Part shown: positions 50,768 through 59,863 of the stretch, one piece after another
Layout: every line of letters starts with the position of its first letter
How positions within the stretch are numbered: position 1 is the first letter of the stretch
Source: Halalkalibaculum roseum
GTDB lineage: Bacteria > Bacteroidota > Rhodothermia > Balneolales > Balneolaceae
Length of the DNA stretch: 64,000 nucleotides
Direction of reading: 5' to 3'
NCBI RefSeq assembly: GCF_011059145.1
Contig: NZ_JAALLT010000002.1
Coordinates: 248,001 to 312,000, forward strand
The notes under the pieces: model-generated
Told to the model about the DNA's origin: nothing
The model's database searches: none
Seen by the model: the letters and a program-made list of their open reading frames with translations, nothing else
Position numbers and translations under genes: made by a program

Positions 50768-51514
50768 TCATCTCATTGGTTTTGTTTCAAAGAAGGCATT
50801 AAAAGAATTCAGCGGTATCGGACCGTTATAATATTTAAATGGCTCTCCATAGGTTGCTCCGATCAAGTGTCCGTAATGCCGAGCCCGGGCTTCAATATTT
50901 TTAAAAAAGGAAGTGCTTGATATATAGGTTTCGGGTTCATCAGAGGGTTCAGAAACATTGAATTGGGTTTCGAAAGCAAGAATCGCTTCTTTTTTAATAT
51001 CAAAGGTATCGGAAATATCTACTACAATATCCGCTTCAAAGGGACGATCCTGCATATAGTGCAAGACGTGTGAGGGTCTCCATCTCTCTTGTTCCTCGCC
51101 ATCCCCATTTTGGGTCTCAATTTTTGTTAATCCGCTGTAAAAAATGGCATCAAGGGCAAGCCGGGTTCCATTACCGTGGTCGGGATGCCGGTCATCAGGT
51201 GCACCGACCAGGCATACATTCGGCCGGTATTTTCGGATAGCCTGAATTATCTTCAGTTGGTAGCTGCGAATATTTTCCAGACGGGTATCAGGCAGGCCCA
51301 GATTTTCACGAACCTGCAGGCCGATGATTTCAGACGCCCGATCCGATTCCTTCATACGTTCCTCAGGGGTACCGCGGCTACCCATCTCGCCTTTAGTGAA
51401 GTCGAGTACGCCAACTGTTTTGCCTTGTTTAACCAATTTTGCAAGGGTACCGCCACAGCAAAGTTCGGTGTCGTCGGGGTGCGCAGCCAGGGCCAGGACG
51501 TCTAAATTTTCCAT
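50768..51514 (-). CDS. bshB1: Bacillithiol biosynthesis deacetylase BshB1
   Basis: A 248-residue PIG-L family deacetylase. ALAAHPDDTELCCGGTLAKL (His12, Asp14, Asp15), DFTKGEMGSRGTPEER, NLGLPDTRLE and APDDRHPDHGNGTRLALDAIFYSGL are the BshB1 hallmarks. It removes acetyl from GlcNAc-malate in bacillithiol synthesis. No bshA or bshC is adjacent, which is common. Predicts bacillithiol as the low-molecular-weight thiol of this organism. Confidence 0.9.
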   Translation of the reverse strand: MENLDVLALAAHPDDTELCCGGTLAKLVKQGKTVGVLDFTKGEMGSRGTPEERMKESDRASEIIGLQVRENLGLPDTRLENIRSYQLKIIQAIRKYRPNVCLVGAPDDRHPDHGNGTRLALDAIFYSGLTKIETQNGDGEEQERWRPSHVLHYMQDRPFEADIVVDISDTFDIKKEAILAFETQFNVSEPSDEPETYISSTSFFKNIEARARHYGHLIGATYGEPFKYYNGPIPLNSFNAFFETKPMR

Positions 51515-51764
51515 ATCAGAATTTAATTGTAGTTTGCTTAAAGCATCAATGAATAAAAGCGGGTTTAAAATAAGTTAATTTGTAACCAAATTTTAAGTTT
51601 TCCGTAGTATATTAATTGAATAAGCGAAGCACTTTGGGGTTTTAATGATTGATTTGTCAGGATAAATATTTAGAGTAAGATCTGAGAAGCCCAATCGATA
51701 AACTCCCGAAACAGGATAAGAAAACCAAGCTTCGCAATGTTAATCCTTTTGGGCACTAATCCTT

Positions 51765-53006
51765 ATGTCTAAAGTTTCACGATTTATTAACAGTACCTGG
51801 GAAGGTCTGAAAATATCCCTTGGGGCATTGGGTATTAATAAAACACGATCTATCCTTACAACCCTCTGTATTATTATCGGTATCGTCATGGTTACTCTGA
51901 TGAACGCAATCAGCAATGGCATGGATGCAGAATTCGATAAGAGCATGGCCATGATGGGACAAAACGTGGTATATGTTGAGAAACAGCCATGGGGAGGAGG
52001 TCCCAACTACAAGTGGTGGGAATACCGCAATCGCCCGGAAATGAGGCTCAGTTATATTGAAGAGATAGAAGATGCCAGCCGGTTTGCTTCCTATGTTTCA
52101 GCAGCTGCTGCCCGGGGGACGTCTATCCGTTTCGAGGATAAAAGTGCCGAAGAAGTATTTCTGGCAGGTGTAACCGATGATTACTTTAACACTGCCGGGT
52201 TATCGATTGAAAGGGGACGTATTTTTACCTCCCAAGAGGTGCGCAGCGGATCAAAAGTGGCGGTGCTGGGTGCCACGCTGGCCGAGAAGCTGTTTGAAGA
52301 GCAGAATCCACTGGGCAAGACTATTAGGGTAGGCGGGCAAAAGTTTCGGGTTATAGGTATTCTGGAGAAGCAAGGAAAATTTTTAGGCCTGGCTGATATG
52401 GATCGAAGGGCCACAGTGCCAATTACAGCCTATGGACAGATTTTTGGACTCCGAAGCGGAATACAGATCGCAGTGAAGTTTCCCAATGAAGAGGCTTTTG
52501 AAGAAGGGCAGTATGAAATCGAGGGCATCATGCGCAGGGTCCGGCAGCTCGATGCCAAAGAAGACAACAATTTTGAAATTAACAAGCCCCAGGCATTTGA
52601 GGCCCAGCTCTCTTCATTCAAAGCGGGACTCTATGCCGTTGGAGGAGGGCTGACGGCGCTCTCGCTCTTGATAGGGGGTATTGGGGTGATGAATATCATG
52701 TTTGTCTCAGTTAGGGAGCGAACCAAGGAAATCGGTATACGCAAGGCGGTCGGTGCAAAATCGTGGGAGATCCTCTACCAGTTTCTTATTGAGGCGGTAG
52801 TGATGTGTCTGATGGGCGGCCTGATGGGCCTGCTCATAGCCTATCCACTGAGTCTGCTGATTAACCAAATTTTCATTGCCACTATTGACGTTAGCGTCGT
52901 TATTGCAGCCTTCATCCTCTGTTCCATAGTAGGACTTGTGTTTGGATTTATCCCTGCCTACAAAGCAGCTAAATCAGATCCTATTGATTCACTCAGGTAT
53001 GAGTAA
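51765..53006 (+). CDS. MacB-type ABC transporter permease, subunit 1
   Basis: A 413-residue FtsX/MacB permease without a fused ATPase. A first helix (about 30-48, ILTTLCIIIGIVMVTLMNAI), a periplasmic MacB_PCD domain (about 60-275), then three helices with IGGIGVMNIMFVSVRERTKEIGIRKAVGAK, and an end in PAYKAAKSDPIDSLRYE. It is followed two bases after its stop by a second permease of the same type, so they probably form a heterodimer. The ATPase and adaptor are likely the ones at 59864-61985. Confidence 0.9.
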   Translation: MSKVSRFINSTWEGLKISLGALGINKTRSILTTLCIIIGIVMVTLMNAISNGMDAEFDKSMAMMGQNVVYVEKQPWGGGPNYKWWEYRNRPEMRLSYIEEIEDASRFASYVSAAAARGTSIRFEDKSAEEVFLAGVTDDYFNTAGLSIERGRIFTSQEVRSGSKVAVLGATLAEKLFEEQNPLGKTIRVGGQKFRVIGILEKQGKFLGLADMDRRATVPITAYGQIFGLRSGIQIAVKFPNEEAFEEGQYEIEGIMRRVRQLDAKEDNNFEINKPQAFEAQLSSFKAGLYAVGGGLTALSLLIGGIGVMNIMFVSVRERTKEIGIRKAVGAKSWEILYQFLIEAVVMCLMGGLMGLLIAYPLSLLINQIFIATIDVSVVIAAFILCSIVGLVFGFIPAYKAAKSDPIDSLRYE

Positions 53007-53008
53007 TT

Positions 53009-54235
53009 ATGAATATTAAAGAGACATTTTCCCAGGCATACGATTCCCTCAAGGCAAATAAGCTCCGTTCTTCTCTTACTTTGCTTGCTCTGGTAGTCGG
53101 GGTGTTTTCGGTTATTGTTTCCACAACCGCAGTGGCTGTGCTGGATAACTTTTTTCAGAATACCATGAGCATCATGGGCGGAGACGTGATTAATATTTCC
53201 CGCACGCCGTCGGTGCAGATCGGTGATGGCGATCGTAGAAGCCTGAGAAACAGGCAGCGGATCACATTTGATACAGCGGAAGAACTCCAGGAGCGCCTCA
53301 GGCTGGCCAAAGATATTAGTCCTGATGAAACATTCGACTTCACGAAAGTAATTTATGGGGATGAAGAGACTGAACCGACAGTAAGGATCGTAGGCAGTAA
53401 TGAATATTATCTGGATAACAATGCCTATGAGCTTAGAGATGGTAGAAACCTGAATTCAGAAGATATTGAGTATTCACGTCCCTTTGCAATATTGGGTCAC
53501 GACATTCAGGAAGACCTCTTTCAGACAGAGTACCCGCTGGGTAAAAACATCCGGGTATCGGGACAGCAGTACCAGGTTATCGGATTACTTGAAGAGAAAG
53601 GGAGTATATTCGGGCAGTCGCTGGATAATATTGTCATCATACCATATACCACAGCGCTGAATATCTATGGCGGCAACCGGAATATCGATATACAGGCTAA
53701 AGCTCCTGCAATGGAGTATCTCGAAGCAGCAATGGACGAAATCACAGGGGTGATGCGCGTCATCAGAAAAGTAGCGCCCGGCATGGAAAATGATTTCGAG
53801 ATTGAAACCAATGACTCACTGGCCGGTACTTTCGACCAGTTTACCTTTATCTTATACGCGGTTGGATTTATAATTGGCGGTATTACCCTTTTCGGTGCCG
53901 GCATCGGCGTGATGAATATCATGCTGGTTTCGGTTACAGAGCGTACCCGTGAAATCGGTATCAGAAAGGCGGTTGGGGCCACACGAAAAGCTATCGTCTC
54001 CCAGTTCTTGATGGAAGCCATCTTTATCTGTCAGCTTGGTGGAATCATAGGCATAGCCCTGGGTATTCTTGCGGGAAACGGTATGGCTGTTTGGATTGAA
54101 ACAGAGCCTGTGATACCCATATGGGCGGTCACAATGGGATTTTTCGGGATGTTTGTTATCGGAATAGTATTCGGAGTCTATCCTGCATTCAAGGCAGCAC
54201 AACTCGATCCTATCGAAAGCCTGCGTTACGAATAA
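53009..54235 (+). CDS. MacB-type ABC transporter permease, subunit 2
   Basis: A 408-residue paralogue of the preceding permease with the same layout: one N-terminal helix (about residues 22-48), a MacB_PCD periplasmic domain and three C-terminal helices around FGAGIGVMNIMLVSVTERTREIGIRKAVGATR. Ends PAFKAAQLDPIESLRYE. Translationally adjacent to subunit 1. Such permeases work as macrolide or peptide exporters with a MacA-type adaptor and TolC. Sequence divergence between the two suggests an obligate heterodimer. Confidence 0.9.
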   Translation: MNIKETFSQAYDSLKANKLRSSLTLLALVVGVFSVIVSTTAVAVLDNFFQNTMSIMGGDVINISRTPSVQIGDGDRRSLRNRQRITFDTAEELQERLRLAKDISPDETFDFTKVIYGDEETEPTVRIVGSNEYYLDNNAYELRDGRNLNSEDIEYSRPFAILGHDIQEDLFQTEYPLGKNIRVSGQQYQVIGLLEEKGSIFGQSLDNIVIIPYTTALNIYGGNRNIDIQAKAPAMEYLEAAMDEITGVMRVIRKVAPGMENDFEIETNDSLAGTFDQFTFILYAVGFIIGGITLFGAGIGVMNIMLVSVTERTREIGIRKAVGATRKAIVSQFLMEAIFICQLGGIIGIALGILAGNGMAVWIETEPVIPIWAVTMGFFGMFVIGIVFGVYPAFKAAQLDPIESLRYE

Positions 54236-54310
54236 CCTAGTTATGCGCTCTCATTAGAGCTCTGCATTACCGGCCAAGGGTTTAGTCTATTAGCGAATAT
54301 GGTCCCGACA

Positions 54311-54457
54311 TCAATGTTTACAATTACATCCGGTCTCTGCATCTTTGTTTTTATCATTCTTTTTGAAGGCAGGCTTCAATTTACCCGGAATCAGGAATGT
54401 CCATACCAGCCAGCCGGCTGCAACAATCAACAATAGGTAAGCAACTATATCTTGCAT
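54311..54457 (-). CDS. Cys-rich small membrane protein downstream of feoB
   Basis: A 48-residue protein starting MQDIVAYLLLIVAAGWLVWT with one hydrophobic helix, then a Lys-rich segment and the metal-binding-like end TGCNCKH. The gene follows feoB by 44 bases. FeoB-associated Cys-rich membrane proteins of this form are common in Bacteroidota and some Firmicutes. Probably an accessory of ferrous iron uptake. The frame is open further upstream, but those starts overlap feoB and spoil the helix. Confidence 0.75.
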   Translation of the reverse strand: MQDIVAYLLLIVAAGWLVWTFLIPGKLKPAFKKNDKNKDAETGCNCKH

Positions 54458-54501
54458 ATTCAATGGTTTTGCTGATTTAACAATAATTACATCGAGTACT
54501 G

Positions 54502-56673
54502 TTACGTTATAAAGTACTGGCCTCCCTGATAAACAATCAAGGATACAAGGTATGCTAATCCGGTCATATAGCATAACATAACCAGTGGCCATTTCCAGGT
54601 ATTGGTCTCCCTACGCACAATAGCCAGCGTACTCATGCACTGCATGGCCAGGGCAAAAAATACCATTAGGGATAATGCAGTCAGCACAGAATATACCGGT
54701 TCCCCCGTATCGGGGTCTACATCATTGATCATTTTCTGTTTGAGGGTAACCACATCTCCTCCGGACTCTTCCACACTGTAAATCGTATTCAGTGTTCCTA
54801 CCATGACTTCACGTGCAGCGAAAGAGGTCAGCAATCCTATCCCAATTTTCCAGTCAAATCCAAGCGGTTTAATAACAGGTTCAATGAATTGACCGAACTG
54901 GCCGGCATAGCTATTTCTAAGCTGAATACTTCGACTTTTGTTACGTTCGGCATCACTCAGATTCTCCGGAGTATCCTGTTTTTCAGTCTGGCTGATCTGG
55001 GTTGACTGTACCTGTTCCGGGTTGGCTTCCGGTTTGGGATAAGAAGCCAAGAACCAAAGCACAATACTGATGGCAATGATGATACGGCCCGCTTCCTTGA
55101 CAAAAATCCAACCGCGTTCCAGCATATTTATCGCAACCGCTTTTAAATCAGGTGCCTTGTAAGTGGGCAGCTCCATGATAAAAGGTTTGGGATTGTGATC
55201 GGTAAAAATCTTCTTGAATACGAAAGCCGCCACCAATGCGGTAATAATACCAAACAGATAAAGACCGAAAAAGGTAAGTCCCTGCAGGGAAATAAATCCC
55301 CATATGCGGGTCCCCGGTATAAAAGCTGCAATTAACAGTGCATATACCGGTAAACGGGCAGAACAGGCCATAAAGGGTAGTACCATGATAGTAATCAGGC
55401 GATCTCTCCAGTTTTCAATGGTACGGGTTGCCATGATTCCCGGAATGGCACAGGCAAAACCTGACATTAGCGGTACCACGGAGCGCCCGTGGAGACCGAT
55501 TTTATTCATGAATCCGTCCATTACAAAAGCGGCGCGGGCCATATAGCCGGTTTGTTCCAGAATGGATATGAAGAAGAAAAGAAACATGATCTGCGGAATA
55601 AAGACCACTACTCCCCCGAGGCCTGCCAAAACACCTTCCACAATTAATTCATTTAGAATGCCCGGCGGGAGATAACTGGATACTAAATTGCCACCCTCTA
55701 TAAAGGCCAATTCAATCAGGTCCATGAACGGTTCGGCCCAGGTAAATATGGATTGAAACATGACCAGCAAAATTGTCACAAATATGATCGGACCCGCAAC
55801 TTTGTGGGTGACGACGGCATCAATACGGTCGGTCCAGTTGGTTTTCTTTTCAGCATCTCCTATTACCTGATCCAAAGCCTTGTCGATAAAATCATAGCGA
55901 GATAACACCTCTTTGGCCATCCAGTTATCGCCACGCTTGTCTATATAGTCACGGGCTTCTTCTATAACTTTTATAGCCCCTGATTCCTCCAATTCTTTGG
56001 CTTTTGCTTGATCATAATCACTACTGATTAGCTTCAGACTTTCCAGATACCAGGCATGTTTTGGCTTGTCGGAATGGGTTTTTAGCCAACGATCGATCAC
56101 TATATTCATCGCACTTTGCAGCACCATATCCGGGTTCCAGGCAAGGGGGGGAGGCGGTTGGAAATCGAATCCTTTGATGGCCTCAATAATCCTGTCGCGG
56201 TCTTTATCCCTTTTGGAGGTCAGGGGAACCATGGGGATACCCATTTGCTCCTCCAGTTTAGGTACATCAATGGTGATACCTCTATCACTGGCAATGTCCA
56301 TCATGTTTAACAGTACAATAACCGGCAGACCAAGATCCATTATTTGCGTTACAAAAAACAGGTTCCTGTCGAGGTTGCTGGCATCGGCAACTACGAGTAT
56401 CAGGTCGGGTTGCTGCTCATGCTCATATTCGCCGGTCAGGTTTTGATAGGCTATGCGTTCGTCTATGGTTTTGGGAGAAAGGCTGTAGGTACCCGGGAGG
56501 TCGATAATTTCATGCGATTGGTCCCCGATCTTTAAGGTTCCGCTTTTACGTTCAACGGTAATTCCCGGGTAATTGCCTACTTTCTGTTTCAGCCCGGTTA
56601 AGGCATTAAAGATGGTTGTTTTTCCAGTATTAGGATTTCCTACTAGTGCAATCTTTAGCTCTCGGTCAATCAC
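54502..56673 (-). CDS. feoB: Ferrous iron transporter FeoB
   Basis: A 723-residue Fe(II) transporter. The cytoplasmic G-domain has ALVGNPNTGKTT (G1, residues 9-20), NYPGITVE, DLPGTYSL (G3) and LNMMDIA (G4). The membrane part has two gate repeats, beginning near residue 290, with GGVVVFIPQIMFLFFFISIL and VVPLMSGFACAIPGIMATRTI. A polar loop of about 50 residues (550-600) is inserted before the last helices, as is usual in the family. feoA overlaps its start by four bases. No obvious defect. Confidence 0.94.
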   Translation of the reverse strand: MIDRELKIALVGNPNTGKTTIFNALTGLKQKVGNYPGITVERKSGTLKIGDQSHEIIDLPGTYSLSPKTIDERIAYQNLTGEYEHEQQPDLILVVADASNLDRNLFFVTQIMDLGLPVIVLLNMMDIASDRGITIDVPKLEEQMGIPMVPLTSKRDKDRDRIIEAIKGFDFQPPPPLAWNPDMVLQSAMNIVIDRWLKTHSDKPKHAWYLESLKLISSDYDQAKAKELEESGAIKVIEEARDYIDKRGDNWMAKEVLSRYDFIDKALDQVIGDAEKKTNWTDRIDAVVTHKVAGPIIFVTILLVMFQSIFTWAEPFMDLIELAFIEGGNLVSSYLPPGILNELIVEGVLAGLGGVVVFIPQIMFLFFFISILEQTGYMARAAFVMDGFMNKIGLHGRSVVPLMSGFACAIPGIMATRTIENWRDRLITIMVLPFMACSARLPVYALLIAAFIPGTRIWGFISLQGLTFFGLYLFGIITALVAAFVFKKIFTDHNPKPFIMELPTYKAPDLKAVAINMLERGWIFVKEAGRIIIAISIVLWFLASYPKPEANPEQVQSTQISQTEKQDTPENLSDAERNKSRSIQLRNSYAGQFGQFIEPVIKPLGFDWKIGIGLLTSFAAREVMVGTLNTIYSVEESGGDVVTLKQKMINDVDPDTGEPVYSVLTALSLMVFFALAMQCMSTLAIVRRETNTWKWPLVMLCYMTGLAYLVSLIVYQGGQYFIT

Positions 56674-56912
56674 TTGGCTAATACTTCTTCATGTTCTAAA
56701 AAAATACAACTAGCCTCCGGTTTTCGAAGCGCTAATAGATTGCCCCTAATTTTTACCTCAATAGGAAACTCGAAAGGTGCCGAACGTATCACATGCATTT
56801 CCGTACCGGGAGTGATTCCCATTTCCATAATACGTACGGCTATTTTTCCCTCTACCGTTTGCACTTTAACTCTTCCGGGACACTTAATATCAGCCAGTGT
56901 ACGATGTTCCAT
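56670..56912 (-). CDS. feoA: FeoA-like SH3-fold protein
   Basis: An 80-residue protein with the FeoA domain: an N-terminal LADIKCPGRVKVQTVEG strand pattern, MEMGITPGTEMHVIRSAPFE and a C-terminal LALRKPEASCIFLE. Its stop overlaps the feoB start, so translation is coupled. FeoA binds the FeoB G-domain and is needed for uptake. Upstream is the palindrome at 56948-56976, a likely iron-responsive operator. Confidence 0.92.
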   Translation of the reverse strand: MEHRTLADIKCPGRVKVQTVEGKIAVRIMEMGITPGTEMHVIRSAPFEFPIEVKIRGNLLALRKPEASCIFLEHEEVLAK

Positions 56913-56947
56913 AGTTCTTATTGTACCTCAGTGATTGCTGAGTAAGT

Positions 56948-56976
56948 TATTTATTTAGAAATAATCTAAATAAATA
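56948..56976. promoter_or_regulatory. Palindromic operator candidate upstream of feoAB
   Basis: Perfect 12-base arms TATTTATTTAGA (56948-56959) and TCTAAATAAATA (56965-56976) around AATAA, 35 bases before the feoA start. AT-rich symmetric sites at this place fit an iron repressor of the DtxR or Fur group. Whether one binds here is not known. Confidence 0.6.
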
Positions 56977-57280
56977 TATAAATAGTTTGGCTATAATAGA
57001 AACAGAAAGAGCTCTTAAAATGAGGAAATTTATAAGATGTATTGTCCTTAAAAGTAGGAGCAACCTAAGCTTTCATGTATGGTTTATCGCGGGGATGTAA
57101 ATATGTTATCAATCCGGTTATCCGGGTCGTGAAGTAACACCTTGAATGTGGTAATGCCAATAAGGCAACAAATTTTATCTGATGCATAAAATGGGCAGCG
57201 CAACGTTTTGAAACTATTGCCGTATTTAAATTTTAATCGAAGTCTATCATTGAGTTAAAGCCAACATTCTTGTACTATTC
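56977..57280. other. Divergent intergenic region, about 300 bases
   Basis: Between the feo operator and the YqjD-like operon. Only short imperfect palindromes are visible, no gene or RNA. Confidence 0.4.
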
Positions 57281-57517
57281 ATGTATAACAAAAAAATAGA
57301 TGCTATGGATGAAGAAATTCTACAAAATTTAAACAGAAGGCTGGATAACGCACTTGACAGAGGCCGCAAGGTAGTAAAGGATGAACAGCTGTCAGAACGA
57401 CTGGACGAGCTTAAAGATCAGGCCGAATCAACCATACGAAAACACCCACTCAAGAGTGTTGCAATAGGATTGCTTGCAGGTTATATCGTCGGTAAAATAT
57501 TCAGCTCGGAAGAGTAG
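57281..57517 (+). CDS. YqjD/ElaB-like C-terminal membrane-anchored protein, 1
   Basis: A 78-residue protein: a charged helical part (LDNALDRGRKVVKDEQLSERLDELKDQ) followed by the IRKHPLKSVAIGLLAGYIVGKIF anchor (about residues 52-74). This layout is that of YqjD/ElaB/DUF883 proteins, which in E. coli bind ribosomes through the N-terminus while anchored at the inner membrane. Two ATGs are possible (57281 and 57305). Forms an operon with a YqjE-like protein and a second YqjD-like protein. Confidence 0.75.
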   Translation: MYNKKIDAMDEEILQNLNRRLDNALDRGRKVVKDEQLSERLDELKDQAESTIRKHPLKSVAIGLLAGYIVGKIFSSEE

Positions 57518-57525
57518 GTTAACAT

Positions 57526-57966
57526 ATGTCCGAAAAGAATAGCGATCAGCTTGGAAAACGCTTTCGTACCATTACGGGTGATCTCAAGCTGTATATCGAA
57601 AAAAGAATTGAATTGCTGCTGCTGAATATAGGAGAGCAGTATTCTCAGTGGATGGCTGAATCCATCCAGAAACTGACCGGTATTTTCCTGCTTTTCGGAG
57701 CTTTTGTTTTTGTTCTTGTAGCTGTTGCCATATACCTCGGCGAGTTACTGGGGTGGCCCGGCTTGGGTTATGTTATCGTTTCAATACCCTTGTTTGTTAC
57801 CGGACTGTTTTTCTTCTATCTGAAACCACGTAGCCTGGCTGAAAACCTCCAGCAACATTTCGAATCTGAATTGATAAAAGCTTTAACACAAAATGTTGAA
57901 CAGGACGGGAAGAAACATAATGAACCTTTAAACCTGCCCGAAAGCACCGAAGAAAAAGTAAATTAA
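57526..57966 (+). CDS. YqjE-like (phage holin family, DUF1469) membrane protein
   Basis: A 146-residue protein with an N-terminal amphipathic helix (LKLYIEKRIELLLLNIGEQY), two strong membrane helices (about residues 47-70 and 80-101) and a hydrophilic tail. It matches the YqjE/holin_3 family. The name holin is historical; no phage genes are nearby. Middle gene of a YqjD-YqjE-YqjD-like trio (8 and 4 bases gaps), similar to the E. coli yqjC-D-E-K cluster. Confidence 0.78.
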   Translation: MSEKNSDQLGKRFRTITGDLKLYIEKRIELLLLNIGEQYSQWMAESIQKLTGIFLLFGAFVFVLVAVAIYLGELLGWPGLGYVIVSIPLFVTGLFFFYLKPRSLAENLQQHFESELIKALTQNVEQDGKKHNEPLNLPESTEEKVN

Positions 57967-57970
57967 TATC

Positions 57971-58363
57971 ATGGCTAAAGATAAGATTGACCGACTTGAG
58001 GAAAAAAAGAAAGAGCTTAAAGCTGAGCTGGAAAATATACAGCATGAACTGGATCAATCGATCGACGGTGTCAGAAGTGACATGAGTTCCAAGCTGGATC
58101 CGGTTGAATTTATCAAGAAGCATCCACTGGAAGTGGTAGGAGCATCGGTACTGGTAGGTTTTCTGGCAGGTCACTCAGGCAGAGAGGGCAGAAGGCACAG
58201 AAGTTCATCAGATGATGGGATAAGCGATACACTACTTTATGAATTGAAGAGACTGGCTACAAAAAAAGCTATTTCATTCGCCGGCGATTATCTGGAAAAG
58301 TTTTTATCAGATAAAAAAGAAGAGATACTCACATCCGAAAATGGAAGTGTAAAAAAAGATTAA
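57971..58363 (+). CDS. YqjD/ElaB-like membrane-anchored protein, 2
   Basis: A 130-residue protein with a coiled-coil start (DRLEEKKKELKAELENIQHE), a KKHPLEVVGASVLVGFLAGH segment typical of YqjD-like anchors at about residues 52-71, and a longer basic/hydrophilic C-terminus (HSGREGRRHRSSSDDG). Third gene of the trio. Probably an envelope-stress or ribosome-tethering accessory, by family only. Confidence 0.72.
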   Translation: MAKDKIDRLEEKKKELKAELENIQHELDQSIDGVRSDMSSKLDPVEFIKKHPLEVVGASVLVGFLAGHSGREGRRHRSSSDDGISDTLLYELKRLATKKAISFAGDYLEKFLSDKKEEILTSENGSVKKD

Positions 58364-58481
58364 AATTTTAGGCAGGCCAACCTTTTTATCGAAAAATCTG
58401 TCTCTCATTGTAACTTGCGAACCCATTGTTCGTGTAAGTCTACCAAATTAGTCCAAAATCATTAATCAATTTATCAGCTTT

Positions 58482-59843
58482 ATGCAGAAAGTGATTCTAG
58501 TACTTACCCTTATTCTGGCTATGACATTATCGCTACAGGCGCAAGATGTTGAGGAGATTACCCTTCAGGAAGCCATAGAGATAGCGCTTAAAAATAATTA
58601 TCAGTTAAAACAGGCCTCAAATAATCTGGATCTTGCTGAGAAAACCATTTTCAGTGAATACAGCGATTTTTTACCATCCATCAGCGCAGGACTTGATGGG
58701 TCAAGCAGAAAAGGTCAGCAGCTGGTACGTCAGGGCGATACCCAGGTATTCCAGGATAATGTGACGAACGGATTAAGCGGTCGTCTAAGTGCTAGTCTTC
58801 CCTTATTCAGTGGTTTTGACAATATTATAAGTCTGCGCATAAGTGAAGCGGATAAGCTTTCTTCGGAAGAACGATTTCAACGGGCTAAAGAAAATGTCAT
58901 TTTCAATACAGCTTCTGACTTTTTGCAGTTATTGCTGAACAAAGAGCTGCTTCAAATTGCACAAGAGAACTTGGCATCCTCCGAAAAACAACTCGAACAG
59001 GTGAGAGCCCAGGTTGAGGTGGGTTCCAGACCGACAGTGGATTTATATAATCAGGAATCAACGGTAGCTAGCAACGAATTGACCGTAACCAGAAGGGAGA
59101 ACAACCTGCAAATCAGCCGTCTTTCACTTATTAGACAGCTTCAGATAGACCCTTCAGGAAATTATGAATTTATTACACCGGAGTTAGATACAGAATCGGT
59201 TTCCATGAGTACCGGTACTGAATATTCTATTGAAAATCTGGTCGATCAGGCTTTGGAAAATCGATCGGACCTAAAAGCTGATATGGCCGAACTCAGAACA
59301 CTTGAGCTGCAATTGAAGCAGGCGAAGTTTGATCTTTTCCCGACCTTAAGTGCCAGCGCCAGCTTGTCGTCAAGCTACAGTGACCAATATTTTGGTGGAG
59401 GGGTTAGCTTTAGTGACCAGTTTTGGGATCAGAACTACACTTCTTCCGTTGGTTTATCATTAAACATACCCATTTTTAACAACTGGAATCGTATGAATCG
59501 TATTCAATCAGCCCAGGTAAATCTCAAGAATGCTGATCTGGGTCTGGAAAATACGAGACTCCAAATTATTCAGGAAGTTTATCAGGCGTATAATGATTAT
59601 GTTTCTTACATCAAAGAGCTGGAATCGACTGATAAAGCATTGACAGCAGCCGAAAAAACCTACGAAACACAACAAGAGCGATATGAAGTAGGTGCAGGAA
59701 CATTGATTGAACTCAGTGACGCCAATGCCCAGTTTGTCCAGGCACAAGCCAACCGGGCTCAGGCAGTGTTCAGCTTTATCTTTCAGAAGAAATTGCTGGA
59801 TTATTATCTCGGAAAACTTAACCAAGATATTTCGCTCAATTAA
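58482..59843 (+). CDS. TolC-family outer-membrane efflux protein
   Basis: A 453-residue protein with signal peptide (ending LSLQAQ) and the OEP helical/beta-barrel repeat structure: ITLQEAIEIALKNNYQLKQA starts repeat 1, a coiled helix pair is around residues 60-210, and the second repeat begins IENLVDQALENRSDLKADMAEL. The chain ends KKLLDYYLGKLNQDI. It forms the outer-membrane channel of the pump whose adaptor and ATPase genes follow. Confidence 0.9.
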   Translation: MQKVILVLTLILAMTLSLQAQDVEEITLQEAIEIALKNNYQLKQASNNLDLAEKTIFSEYSDFLPSISAGLDGSSRKGQQLVRQGDTQVFQDNVTNGLSGRLSASLPLFSGFDNIISLRISEADKLSSEERFQRAKENVIFNTASDFLQLLLNKELLQIAQENLASSEKQLEQVRAQVEVGSRPTVDLYNQESTVASNELTVTRRENNLQISRLSLIRQLQIDPSGNYEFITPELDTESVSMSTGTEYSIENLVDQALENRSDLKADMAELRTLELQLKQAKFDLFPTLSASASLSSSYSDQYFGGGVSFSDQFWDQNYTSSVGLSLNIPIFNNWNRMNRIQSAQVNLKNADLGLENTRLQIIQEVYQAYNDYVSYIKELESTDKALTAAEKTYETQQERYEVGAGTLIELSDANAQFVQAQANRAQAVFSFIFQKKLLDYYLGKLNQDISLN

Positions 59844-59863
59844 CTTTTTACACATTTAGGGCT

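Noticed and set aside
51622-51737. GCGAAGC/GCTTCGC inverted words upstream of the MacB-type permeases
   Set aside because: Seven-base arms about 100 bases apart are expected by chance and have no other support.
57526-57966. Possible prophage because of a holin-family protein
   Set aside because: The family name is historical; no capsid, terminase, integrase or lysis genes are near, and the gene is part of a YqjD/E-like chromosomal cluster.
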